Shown here in pieces: positions 34,436-42,902 of a stretch of 64,000 bases of DNA. The position numbers and the translations under genes were made by a program. Location: contig OY969087.1 of assembly GCA_963697525.1 (NCBI GenBank), positions 1,798,001 to 1,862,000 of the forward strand. The letters run 5' to 3'. Within the stretch, counting starts at the first letter, position 1, and the number at the start of each line of letters is the position of its first letter. The notes beneath the pieces were generated by a model, which saw only the letters and a list, made by a program, of their open reading frames with translations, made no database searches and was not told the DNA's origin. This stretch comes from Bradymonas sp963697525 (lineage in GTDB: Bacteria > Myxococcota_A > Bradymonadia > Bradymonadales > Bradymonadaceae).

Positions 34436-36628
34436 TCACGGAAACTCCCAGACCTCGTCGACCAATAGGTGGCCCCAGCCGCGCCGGGAGTGGTCGACCA
34501 GCGCCAGGCGCACCTTCTGGCCCTTCCACTGATGGACGTCCCAGCGCACGCGGCGCATGATCTCGGAGTTTTGGCCGCGCGCCTTGCGCAGCACCTTGCC
34601 GTCGAGGCTGCGCAGCTCGACGGCGACGTGGGGTTTGTCGCCGCCGCCGACCAGGAGCGACAGCGTGCTCCCGCGGATCGCGAAGGGCGGCGAGATGGCC
34701 GTGCCCGTCGAGTGGCTGCCGCCGTGATAGGAGTTCATCAGGCGCCGGCCGCCGAAGTTGCCCGGCGTGGGCTGGCCGGGAAGCGGGCGGCTGGTGGGCC
34801 CGCGGCCCCAGGCCTTGCCGGTCAGCTTCCAGCCGTGCAGACGTGGCTTCTCGAAGTCGAAGATGACCCGGGCGTTTTTCGGGCGGTGGGTGGGCCCGAT
34901 GGGCTCCCAGATGGCCAGGCCGTGGAGTTTGTGGGCGGTGGGCGGCTGGGGAAACTCGTCTTTGGGCAGCGTCTGGTTGGGCCGATAGTTGGCGGTCAGG
35001 TCGTGGCGAAACCCGAAGTATTTGGGGTTGCTGGGCAAGATGATCAACGACCAGGCCTTGTGGCGAAGCTTCTCACGCAGGTGAGCGACCGTGGTGCCGC
35101 CCTCGGGCAAGGGGATGCACGACTTGCCCGGCTTTTGCTTGTCGGGCGGCGGACAGTGTCGCGGCGTCAGGTGCGTGACGTCCTGGATATTCATGATATG
35201 CGCCGTCATCGGCTTGCCGGCCAGATGGGCGTACCAGGGAAAATAGGGCACGAAGACGTCGCCGTCGAATTGGCGAATATGCTCGACCAGCCGGTGGCCG
35301 GCGGCCTCGTCCGCATCGCTGGGAATATACGGCTTGGGCTCCCAGCGAAGCGCGTATAATTGGGCGGCGAGCACGCCCAGCACGACCACGCTGAACGCGC
35401 CCTGAAAACGGGGGCCCAACTGCCCGGCGATCTCGAAGAGCAGCACGATGGACACGGCCGTGGCGATGCCGCCGGTGAGCACCGCCGGGATGTAGGCGTT
35501 CATGACCGACCACTGGGTGATCAGCCCGATGAACGAGACCATCGCGCCTACGAAGAAGACCCAGCCCCAGTACAAGAAGTTCTTGCCCGTGCGCGGCAGG
35601 CGGCGCTCGACGCCGTAGAACACCGCCAGCGCGACGGCGGCCAGGCCCACCACGCAGAGCATCGCCGGATAGTGGTGCCAGAAGCGCGTGATCGCCCCCC
35701 AGAAGCGCTTGATGTCGGAGGTGTGGCGCTGGTGGTAGACGAAGATATAGTCCCAGAACCACCCGTCGGTGGCCTTATTGTAGATGTAGGTGCCGCCCAG
35801 CCCGATCGCCCCGGTGATGGCCACGTAGCTGGGGATGGCGCGCCAATTGGCCACCAGCAAGATGGCGCCGCCGGCGGCCACGAAGATCACGCCGGTCTGT
35901 TTGGCGAAAAACGACACCCCCAGGATGGCGGCGACCACGGCGATGCGCCAGTCGAACCAGCCGCCCAAGGTCTGGCTGTGGCGCGATCGCGGCCCCCACA
36001 CCTGAAGGGCGTACAGCGCCCCGATTACCAGCGCCATGAGCATGGAGTCGACCCGGGCGATGTCGTACCAGCCGTAGGTCCACGGGTAGCCCGAGGCGTA
36101 CAAGCCCAGGCCGGCGGCGGCGGCGGCGCCGCCCAATGTCCACAGTGAGGGCCGAATCGGCCCGTCGCTCAACGCCTTGACGGAGCGGTAGGTGATGCCC
36201 GCCAGGCATACCATGACCACGGCCACGCCCAGCAAGCTCACGGCCCGGGCGCACTGGTAGCTCAACCCGAAGACCGAGCCCAGCAGGGCGACCGTCGCCG
36301 GGTACAGCGGGGTGTACAGAAACGGGATGAACTCGACCGACGGCTTGGGGTAGATGGTCAGACCGTGGGCGATGCGCCAGGCGTGGTGGAGCATGCCGCC
36401 CTCCATCCACTCCAGGTCGTAGTCGTAGCCGAAGCGCGCGCCCACGGTGTAGAGGAATAGGCCGATCTGGTAGAGCGCGGGGAGGCTCAGGAGCACCCAC
36501 AGCCCGGCGGTCGACCAGCGGTCGAAACGGCCTGCGGCGCCTGTTGGCGTGGCGCCTGCGGCGCGGGACGTGGGGCGTGGCGCCTGCGGCGCGGGGCTTG
36601 GGTTGGGTGGCTGGGAGTCGTGGCTCAT
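34436..36628 (-). CDS. Polytopic membrane protein, glycosyltransferase-like, with C-terminal beta domain
   Basis: A 730-aa protein. A proline-rich cytoplasmic N-terminus (residues 1-35), partly encoded by two direct repeats of a GCGTGGCGCC-like unit, precedes about ten transmembrane helices. The pattern of an acidic loop after helix 1 (YDYDLEWMEGGMLHHAWR) resembles family-39/83 type lipid-linked-sugar glycosyltransferases, which have an acidic residue there. The C-terminal about 170 residues (FDFEKPRLHGWKLTG and VRWDVHQWKGQKVRLALVDHS) form a beta-sandwich-like domain of the carbohydrate-binding type. The combination suggests cell-envelope glycan synthesis, but the sugar and acceptor are unknown. 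Confidence 0.7.
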   Translation of the reverse strand: MSHDSQPPNPSPAPQAPRPTSRAAGATPTGAAGRFDRWSTAGLWVLLSLPALYQIGLFLYTVGARFGYDYDLEWMEGGMLHHAWRIAHGLTIYPKPSVEFIPFLYTPLYPATVALLGSVFGLSYQCARAVSLLGVAVVMVCLAGITYRSVKALSDGPIRPSLWTLGGAAAAAGLGLYASGYPWTYGWYDIARVDSMLMALVIGALYALQVWGPRSRHSQTLGGWFDWRIAVVAAILGVSFFAKQTGVIFVAAGGAILLVANWRAIPSYVAITGAIGLGGTYIYNKATDGWFWDYIFVYHQRHTSDIKRFWGAITRFWHHYPAMLCVVGLAAVALAVFYGVERRLPRTGKNFLYWGWVFFVGAMVSFIGLITQWSVMNAYIPAVLTGGIATAVSIVLLFEIAGQLGPRFQGAFSVVVLGVLAAQLYALRWEPKPYIPSDADEAAGHRLVEHIRQFDGDVFVPYFPWYAHLAGKPMTAHIMNIQDVTHLTPRHCPPPDKQKPGKSCIPLPEGGTTVAHLREKLRHKAWSLIILPSNPKYFGFRHDLTANYRPNQTLPKDEFPQPPTAHKLHGLAIWEPIGPTHRPKNARVIFDFEKPRLHGWKLTGKAWGRGPTSRPLPGQPTPGNFGGRRLMNSYHGGSHSTGTAISPPFAIRGSTLSLLVGGGDKPHVAVELRSLDGKVLRKARGQNSEIMRRVRWDVHQWKGQKVRLALVDHSRRGWGHLLVDEVWEFP

Positions 36629-36791
36629 CTTACCTGCAGTGGTTTCCGGGGCTCATCGGAGCGTCTTTTGATCGGGGCGCGGCGAATTGGCAAGACCAAG
36701 AACCAAGAACCAAGAACACGACGCAAATCAATCAGTTGCCGGGACGCCCTCCCAGTAGCGAAAAGCGAATGCTGTGCGCGAAGCCGACGCC

Positions 36792-37541
36792 CTACTCGAT
36801 AATCGGCGCGAGGCCGTAGTCGCGCATCATAAGGCGTCGGCGGCGCGCGGCCAAGTGTTCGCGGCGCGCCTCCGGGCTCATGATGGCCAGGTCGGCGCGA
36901 TTTTGGGCGGTGATGGCCTCCTCGATGCGGTCTTGCTCGACGTGGTCGAGGGCGCGGAAGTAGCCGTCGACCAGGGCGTCCTCGATGGCGGCGAGCTCGG
37001 AGAAGGGGTCGTCGACCGGGGAGTCGATGAGCGCTTTGATGGCGCTCCAGGCCTCGCGGTAGGCGGCGCGGCGGGCCTCGTCGTCGCAGGCGCGCCCGGC
37101 GCGCTCGACGTTGGCGAGGGCTTGTTCGAGGAGGGGGCGGTTGGGGTCAGTTTGGGCGGACGCTTCGGGTTGTTCGACCTCCCCACCCCGGGGCAAGCCC
37201 GCGGGGCTGGACGGGCGAGGGCTCCGCTGGGGGCGAGCCCCCGCTCCGCCGGTGGGTGCTTCGGGGGCACGGCCGCCGGCGGCGAGCGCTTTGGCCTGCT
37301 CGATGGCCTCTTCGATCCAGCGCTCGCATTGGTAGAGGCCGCGTGGAGGGTCGTCGTCGCCCATGGTCGAAAGCGCCTCTTTGATGCCGCGGCAGATGAT
37401 CGCGGCGCTCACGCCCTTGTCGCGCCACGCGGTGAGCAGCGCCATGTCGCGGGCGCTGAACATGAGGTGGCGGCCGGTCTCTTCGAGGAAGAACACCTGG
37501 ATGGTGTCGAAGAAACCGGCGTTTGGGGGCGAGTGACTCAT
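36792..37541 (-). CDS. Hypothetical protein with a repeat-encoded linker
   Basis: A 249-aa protein with no recognised domain. The ATG at 37541 (MSHSPPNAGFF) is preferred over upstream TTG. An N-terminal region of about 80 residues (FSARDMALLTAWRDKGVSAAIICRGIKEAL) is predicted helical. A linker (GGAGARPQRSPRPSSPAG and on) is encoded entirely by a GC-rich dispersed repeat. The C-terminal about 120 residues are helical and charged (IEDALVDGYFRALDHVEQDR). It lies between the membrane glycosyltransferase-like gene and the recD2-type helicase gene on the same strand. Confidence 0.7.
   Translation of the reverse strand: MSHSPPNAGFFDTIQVFFLEETGRHLMFSARDMALLTAWRDKGVSAAIICRGIKEALSTMGDDDPPRGLYQCERWIEEAIEQAKALAAGGRAPEAPTGGAGARPQRSPRPSSPAGLPRGGEVEQPEASAQTDPNRPLLEQALANVERAGRACDDEARRAAYREAWSAIKALIDSPVDDPFSELAAIEDALVDGYFRALDHVEQDRIEEAITAQNRADLAIMSPEARREHLAARRRRLMMRDYGLAPIIE
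37185..37258. repeat. GC-rich dispersed repeat, copy 2, inside a coding sequence
   Basis: This 74-bp element is about 80 percent identical to 21384-21457 along its length. Shared blocks are GGCAAGCC, GGCGAGGGCTCCGCT and GCTCCGCCG. It is in frame in the gene at 36792-37541 and encodes a proline/arginine-rich linker. Two hairpins (CCCCGGGGCAAGCCC with GCGGGG, and GGGGGCGAGCCCCC) are retained, so the element kept its palindromic form after insertion. Confidence 0.88.
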
Positions 37542-37599
37542 GGTCAAGAACTTACACTCATCGAATGCGCTGGCAAAACCGTAATCCTACGAAAAACGA

Positions 37600-39822
37600 T
37601 CAACTCTGCAGCGCGTCGCGTAGACGCTCGGCGAGGCGGGTGTAGCGCAGTTGGGAGCGGTTGTTGTCGACGGCGATGCTCACTGCCTTTTCGCTGCCGA
37701 CGACGATGACGAGCTCTTTGGCGCGGGTGATGGCGGTGTACAACAGATTTCGCTGCAGCATGATGTAGTGCTGGGTGAGCATGGGCAGGACGATGGCGGG
37801 GTATTCGCTTCCCTGGCTCTTGTGGACGGTGATCGCGTAGGCCAGAACCAGCTCGTCGAGGTCGCCGAAGCCGTAGGTGACGCGGCGGCCGTCGAAGTCG
37901 ACCCAGACCTGGTCGTTGTCGGTGTCGATGAGGGTGATCTGGCCGATGTCGCCGTTGAACACCTCCAACTCGTAGTTGTTGCGAATCTGCATGACCTTGT
38001 CGCCGACCTTCCACAGCTTCGAGCCGCGCTCGAGTTGGGGGGCGCCGGGGTTGAAGCGCTGCTGGAGCAGGCGGTTGAGCGCCGAGCAGCCCACCTGGCC
38101 CTTGTGCATGGGCGACAAGATCTGCACGCCGTCGATGGGGTCGTAGCCAAAGGCGTTGGGGATGCGCTCGGAGACGAGCTCGATGATCTTGTCCTGCGCG
38201 TCAGCGGGGTTCTTGGCCGCCAGCGTATAGAAGTCGACGAGCTCGTCGCCGCGGCGGGTGGGCGCGACGGGCAGCTGGCCGCGGTTGATGCGGTGGGCGT
38301 TGGTCACGATGGTGGATTGTTCGGCCTGGCGGAACACCTCGGTCAGGCGCACGACGTCGACGGTGCCGCTTTGGATGATGTCGCCGAGCACGTTTCCCGG
38401 CCCGACGCTGGGGAGTTGGTCGACGTCGCCCACCAGCAAAAGCGCGGTGCTCTCGGGAAGCGCGCGCACCACCGCGTGCAGCAGGTAGGTGTCGATCATC
38501 GAGGCCTCGTCGACGACCAGCAGATCGACGTCGAGGGGGCGCTCTTCGTTGTGCTTGAAGCCGCCCTCGGCGGGGGTGAACTCCAGCAGGCGGTGGATGG
38601 TGCTGGCGTCGCGCCCGGTGGCCTCGCTCATGCGCTTGGCGGCGCGTCCGGTGGGGGCGCATAGCGACACGCGCCGGTCGAGCTGCTCGGCCAGGCTGAC
38701 CACGGCGCGGATGATCGTGGTCTTGCCGGTGCCCGGCCCGCCGGTGATCACCACGACCTTATGCTCGAAGACGGCCAGGGCCGCCTTTTTTTGGGCCGGC
38801 GCGAGGCGCACGCCCATCTCGCGCTCGATTTTGGCGAGGCGGTCGTCGAGCTTGGAGAACGTCAGCCAATGCTCGGCGCCGACCAGGTGGCTTAGATGGC
38901 GCGCGGCGCCGAGCTCGGCGCGGTGGGCGGGGGCGCGAAAGATCGCCGGCGGCCGGCCGTGGGCGAGCGGCTCGATGATGATGCGCTCGTCGTGGGCCAG
39001 CGACTCCACCGCGCCGCCGAGCATGTCCGGAGGCACAGCCAAGATCTCGACCGCGCGGCCCTTGAGATCGTCGAGCGGCAGGTACATATGCCCGTCGGAG
39101 TGCGCCTGGCGAAGCGTGTACAAAAGCCCGGCGCGAAGCCTGGCCAGCGAGTCGCGCTCCAGGCCGGCTTTCAGCGCGATGGCGTCGGCGGTGCGAAAGC
39201 CGATGCCGTGGATGTCCTCGGCGAGCTTGTAGGGATTTTCGCGCACGACCTGCACGGCCTTGTCGCCGTAATGCTTGTAGATCTTGACGGCGAAGGCCGG
39301 CGAGACGCCGTGGGATTGCAAGAACACCATCACCGAGCGCACCTGCCGCTGCTCGCGCCACGCGCGCATGATGCGCGCGCCGCGCACCTTGCCGATGCCC
39401 TCGACCTCGGTGATGCGCTCGGGCGACTCGTCCAGAAGCGCCAGAGTGCGCTCGCCGAAGTGGTCGACGATGCGCTCGGCGAGCACCGGGCCGATGCCCT
39501 CGACGAAGCCGCTGGCCAGGTATTTCTCGATGCCCTCGCGGGTCGTCGGCGGCACCGGCCGAATGGCCTCGATGGCGAATTGGCGCCCGTAGCGCGCGTC
39601 CGTCTGCCATTGGCCGCTGACCTCGACGGACTCGCCGGGGCGCGCGGACATGATATTGCCCACGATGGTCACGGTGCGCCCGGAGGTGAGCTCGAGCTCG
39701 CAGACGGCGAATTCGCCGTTGTCGCTCTGGAAGCGAATGCGGCTCAAGTTGCCCTCGATCATTTCGCGGGTGGGCGGTTGGGCTCGGTCGACGATGTCGT
39801 TGGATCGCGCCATGATTGGCAT
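37600..39822 (-). CDS. recD2: ATP-dependent DNA helicase, RecD2 type
   Basis: A 740-aa SF1B helicase. It has an N-terminal OB-like domain (residues 1-95), a helix-hairpin-helix region (GFVEGIGPVLAERIVDHFG, EVEGIGKVRGARI) and the helicase core. Core motifs are Q-motif and Walker A TGGPGTGKTTIIRA, motif Ia CAPTGRAAKRM, motif II VVDEASMID, motif III LVGDVDQLPSVGPG and motif VI YTAITRAKE. The length (about 740 aa) fits RecD2, which works without RecB and RecC, and those genes are not adjacent. It unwinds DNA 5' to 3' in repair. Two in-frame starts (39822 and 39813) are possible. Confidence 0.93.
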   Translation of the reverse strand: MPIMARSNDIVDRAQPPTREMIEGNLSRIRFQSDNGEFAVCELELTSGRTVTIVGNIMSARPGESVEVSGQWQTDARYGRQFAIEAIRPVPPTTREGIEKYLASGFVEGIGPVLAERIVDHFGERTLALLDESPERITEVEGIGKVRGARIMRAWREQRQVRSVMVFLQSHGVSPAFAVKIYKHYGDKAVQVVRENPYKLAEDIHGIGFRTADAIALKAGLERDSLARLRAGLLYTLRQAHSDGHMYLPLDDLKGRAVEILAVPPDMLGGAVESLAHDERIIIEPLAHGRPPAIFRAPAHRAELGAARHLSHLVGAEHWLTFSKLDDRLAKIEREMGVRLAPAQKKAALAVFEHKVVVITGGPGTGKTTIIRAVVSLAEQLDRRVSLCAPTGRAAKRMSEATGRDASTIHRLLEFTPAEGGFKHNEERPLDVDLLVVDEASMIDTYLLHAVVRALPESTALLLVGDVDQLPSVGPGNVLGDIIQSGTVDVVRLTEVFRQAEQSTIVTNAHRINRGQLPVAPTRRGDELVDFYTLAAKNPADAQDKIIELVSERIPNAFGYDPIDGVQILSPMHKGQVGCSALNRLLQQRFNPGAPQLERGSKLWKVGDKVMQIRNNYELEVFNGDIGQITLIDTDNDQVWVDFDGRRVTYGFGDLDELVLAYAITVHKSQGSEYPAIVLPMLTQHYIMLQRNLLYTAITRAKELVIVVGSEKAVSIAVDNNRSQLRYTRLAERLRDALQS

Positions 39823-39870
39823 ATGGTAACGTGCCTGGAAGCGAGTGGCGAGTGGCGCGTGGCGTGGAGC

Positions 39871-39920
39871 CGATTAGCGGATTAGCGGATTAGCGGATTA
39901 GCGGATTAGCGGATTAGCGG
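39871..39920. repeat. GATTAGCG tandem repeat
   Basis: Six or so uninterrupted copies of the 8-bp unit GATTAGCG, preceded by a GAGTGGC-type run (39841-39868). It occupies the region just upstream of the recD2 start and about 160 bp upstream of the Nudix gene. Function is unknown; such runs are prone to copy-number change. Confidence 0.93.
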
Positions 39921-40080
39921 CTGCGATGTCGGGGGGTGATCGCCGGTTCGGGAATCAGACTGCGGCGGATTCCGTTGTACCCAACGAATAGGTTTTTAAC
40001 CGGATTCTGCGGCGCGAGTCGTCGCGGAGTTGGGTATACTTTGTTCGCCCAATATTTCAAAAAGATCGAGAGGACCACCG

Positions 40081-40506
40081 ATGGCGTCTGCATGGGCGTT
40101 GATAGAGGACGGGGGCCAGCTCCTGTTCGTGAGACGAGCCCTGAACCTGGGACGCGGGGGACAGTGGTGCCCGCCGGGCGGAACGATCTGGAAGAACGAG
40201 TGGCCGGAGGTCGCTTGCGTGCGCGAGGCCTTCGAGGAAACCGGGCTTCGGGTGACGGTGCAACGGCCGGTGGCCAAGTTCGAAGAGGCTTGGTACTTTC
40301 TGTGCTCGCTCAACAGCGGTCGCGCGGGGATGTCTCTGCGCCCGCGTGAGTGCATCGACGCGCGCTGGGTCGACCCGCGCGAGCTGTTGCGCCTGGGCAC
40401 GGTCATGGATCTGCGTCGCATCATCCCGCTGTTGGATCTGTCGGGGTTTCGCGCCCCGTCTATGCCTCGCGGCCTGGAGCCGGCGGTGCCCGAACAATTG
40501 TTTTGA
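40081..40506 (+). CDS. Nudix hydrolase
   Basis: A 141-aa Nudix protein. The Nudix box G-x5-E-x7-REUxEExGU is complete in GTIWKNEWPEVACVREAFEETGL (the metal-binding glutamates are in REAFEE). The protein starts MASAWALIEDGGQLLFVRRA, and an SD (GAGGA) precedes the ATG at 40081. It hydrolyses a nucleoside diphosphate derivative, whose identity cannot be determined. It lies 9 bp upstream of the sulfatase gene, so the two may be co-transcribed. Confidence 0.9.
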   Translation: MASAWALIEDGGQLLFVRRALNLGRGGQWCPPGGTIWKNEWPEVACVREAFEETGLRVTVQRPVAKFEEAWYFLCSLNSGRAGMSLRPRECIDARWVDPRELLRLGTVMDLRRIIPLLDLSGFRAPSMPRGLEPAVPEQLF

Positions 40507-40515
40507 TGTGGATTC

Positions 40516-42582
40516 ATGAACGAACGCACCTCTGCGCAGATCTCCTGGCTCGATGTGGTCGTGGGGGCGATTGGAGGTACGGCGACGGCCGGATTGGGCT
40601 GGGCGCTGTACGAGACGATCGCGTTGTCCCACCAGGTCCACCTGGCGATGGGCTCGGGCATGTTGGCGACGTCGGGCGCGGCCGGCCTGGCGGCGCTGGT
40701 GGCCCTGCCCATCGCGGTGGCGTGCGGCGCGCTGTGGCGCGCTGAGCGCCTGGGCGGGCGGCTTCGCCGCTTCGCCTCGGCCAACCCCCCGTGGTTCGCC
40801 GCGCTGGTCACCTCGGTGTTGGCCGGCTTTCTGGCGGTGAGCTACGCCACCTTCTTCGAACAACGGCTGTTCTATGGGCTCTTCGCCTCGGTGATGGTCC
40901 AGCGCATCGCCGTGGCCGCGACGGTGCCGGTGTGGGCGCTGGTCTGCGCGGGCGCGGTGCGCCTGGCGCTTCCCCGTCTGGAGGGTGTCTTCGAGGGGAT
41001 GCTCGGCGGGCGGCTCGCCGGCGTGGTCTCCGTGGCCGCCGTGGGTACCCTCGCCATCTGGGCGGCGAGCTTCATGGTGCTCGCCCCGCATGTGTGGGAG
41101 CAGTTGGCGTTTGCGCAATTCGCGCCGTTTCTGGTCATCCCCGCCGGCGGGGCGCTGGGCGCGATGTTCGTGCGTGGGCGCGCGCCGCGCATCGCCAGCG
41201 GCGTCGCCGCGGTCGGGCTGGTGGGGCTTTCGGGGGCGTTTGTGGTCGCCCAGCCCTCCAAACAGGTCGATCTGGCCATCGAGAGCGGCCAGAGCGGCAC
41301 GGGCTTCATCCTGGGCATGCTCAGCCACAGCGCGAACGCCGCGCCGGTCGACGTGACAGCCGAGGGCAAGTCCGGCATCTGCGCGCCCGGCGAGCGCGCG
41401 CCGACGGCCGCCGACGTCGGCAAGGCCAAGCCCAACGCGCCCGACATCATCTTGCTCACCGTGGACGCAATGCGCTGGGATCATACGCCGATGTCCGGCT
41501 ACCGGCGCCACACGATGCCCCATTTTGCCGCCCACGCGCGCCACGGCACGGTGTTCACCCGGGCGTACTCGCCGGCGGCGTCGACGCGCCAGACCTTCCG
41601 AAGCCTGTTCTCCGGGCTGTATCCGTCGCGGGTGGACGCGCCCAAGAGCACCCGCTGGGGCACGAGCTTCGACACCGACCAGGTGACCCTGGCGAGCTAT
41701 ATGAAGGCCGCCGGCTACCACACCATCGCGCTGTCGAGCGACCCCAAGGCGTTCCCCAAGAAATACCACGCCCTGCAGGGCTTTCAGGTCAAAGACGAGT
41801 CGCCCTCCAAGGTGCGCCGCAAGTTGCACCACTCGGCGCCCTACAAGGTCGATCGCATCATCTCGTACCTGTCCGATCTGCACGAAAAGAAGCCCCAATT
41901 CATCTGGACGCACCTGCTCGAGGCGCACCAGCCCTACCACATCGGCCCGGACCCCAAACGCTACGGGCATAAAAAGCTCGACCGCTACGACTCGGCGCTG
42001 CACTTCGTCGACGGCGAGATTAACCGGCTTCTGAACTTCGCCCAGAGCCCCGACCGGCGCCGAAAGACCATCGTGATCATCACCGCCGACCACGGCCAGG
42101 CCTTCCACGACCACGGCTTCAACATCCTGCACGGCATGACCGTCTACCAGGAGGAGACGCACGTGCCGCTGGTCGTCTGGGGCCCGCATATCAAGGCCCA
42201 ACGCGTCAGCCAGCCGGTCAGCCTGCTCGACGTACTTCCCACCGTGCTCGACCTGGCCGGCCTGAAGGTGCCCACCGGCCTATGCGGCCAGTCGCTCGTG
42301 CCCACGCTGGAGAAGAAGAGCCCCCCGCCCACCCAGCCCATCTACGTCGAGGCCATCCCCGACCGCACCCGCGACTACTTCATGGCCGCCTATATCGACG
42401 GGGACAACAAATTCGTCATCCACCCCGACAGCGGGGTCGTCGAGTGGTTCAACACCGCCAAAGATCCCGACGAGCGCCATAACCTCGGCGAGAAGTTCCC
42501 CGATAAGCTCAAGACGTACGTGGCCACGATTCGCAAGTTCTACAAGGCCCACGGGTTGGATCCCAAGCGCTACGGGTTGTGA
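40516..42582 (+). CDS. Membrane-anchored sulfatase / phosphoethanolamine-transferase-like protein
   Basis: A 688-aa protein. The N-terminal about 270 residues have five to six transmembrane helices. The C-terminal domain belongs to the alkaline-phosphatase/sulfatase superfamily: PDIILLTVDAMRWDH, TRAYSPAASTRQTFRSLFSGLYPSR, THLLEAHQPYH and the metal-binding IITADHGQAFHDHGF. The residue at the sulfatase Cys/Ser position is in the segment SPAASTRQT, so it is not a formylglycine-type Cys sulfatase. Relatives include LTA-synthase-like and phosphoethanolamine transferases. It should modify an envelope glycan or lipid outside the inner membrane. Confidence 0.82.
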   Translation: MNERTSAQISWLDVVVGAIGGTATAGLGWALYETIALSHQVHLAMGSGMLATSGAAGLAALVALPIAVACGALWRAERLGGRLRRFASANPPWFAALVTSVLAGFLAVSYATFFEQRLFYGLFASVMVQRIAVAATVPVWALVCAGAVRLALPRLEGVFEGMLGGRLAGVVSVAAVGTLAIWAASFMVLAPHVWEQLAFAQFAPFLVIPAGGALGAMFVRGRAPRIASGVAAVGLVGLSGAFVVAQPSKQVDLAIESGQSGTGFILGMLSHSANAAPVDVTAEGKSGICAPGERAPTAADVGKAKPNAPDIILLTVDAMRWDHTPMSGYRRHTMPHFAAHARHGTVFTRAYSPAASTRQTFRSLFSGLYPSRVDAPKSTRWGTSFDTDQVTLASYMKAAGYHTIALSSDPKAFPKKYHALQGFQVKDESPSKVRRKLHHSAPYKVDRIISYLSDLHEKKPQFIWTHLLEAHQPYHIGPDPKRYGHKKLDRYDSALHFVDGEINRLLNFAQSPDRRRKTIVIITADHGQAFHDHGFNILHGMTVYQEETHVPLVVWGPHIKAQRVSQPVSLLDVLPTVLDLAGLKVPTGLCGQSLVPTLEKKSPPPTQPIYVEAIPDRTRDYFMAAYIDGDNKFVIHPDSGVVEWFNTAKDPDERHNLGEKFPDKLKTYVATIRKFYKAHGLDPKRYGL

Positions 42583-42902
42583 GCTGCGAATGCGATAGTT
42601 TCGAGGATGGTTCCACGTCGATCGTATGGGAGGGAAAGGCCAGTCACGGTCAGGGCCGCGGCCACCAATACACTGTGTATCGATCACAAATGGTTTCCGT
42701 GGCTTCCGAGGGTGCGCTCACGGTCGGGCCTAATGGCCCGAGCCGCTACGCTTACCCCCGGTCACCGTTTGGCTGGTAGCTTCGCTGGACGCAAGGGCGA
42801 TTTGGCAGGTGCCTTCGTCGGGCGCAGAACCAAACCGTGACCGGGGGTAAGCCCACTCGAGGCGCCGAAAGGCGCGCTCGCGGTGGCGCACCCTCGGAAG
42901 GG
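42583..42902. other. Interval between convergent genes occupied by a palindrome
   Basis: This 320-bp gap follows the sulfatase stop and precedes the stop of the converging membrane-protein gene. Its right two thirds are a long imperfect palindrome (42703-42900). The left 110 bp hold no obvious feature. No gene is credible here. Confidence 0.65.
42703..42900. repeat. Long palindromic element between convergent genes
   Basis: Outer arms are perfect over 15 bp: CTTCCGAGGGTGCGC (42703-42717) and GCGCACCCTCGGAAG (42886-42900). Inner arms pair 21 of 22: 42751-42772, beginning CTTACCCCCGG, with 42830-42851. The loop of about 60 bp is GC-rich. It lies 2 bp from the stop codon of the converging gene and may act as a bidirectional terminator. 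Confidence 0.88.
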
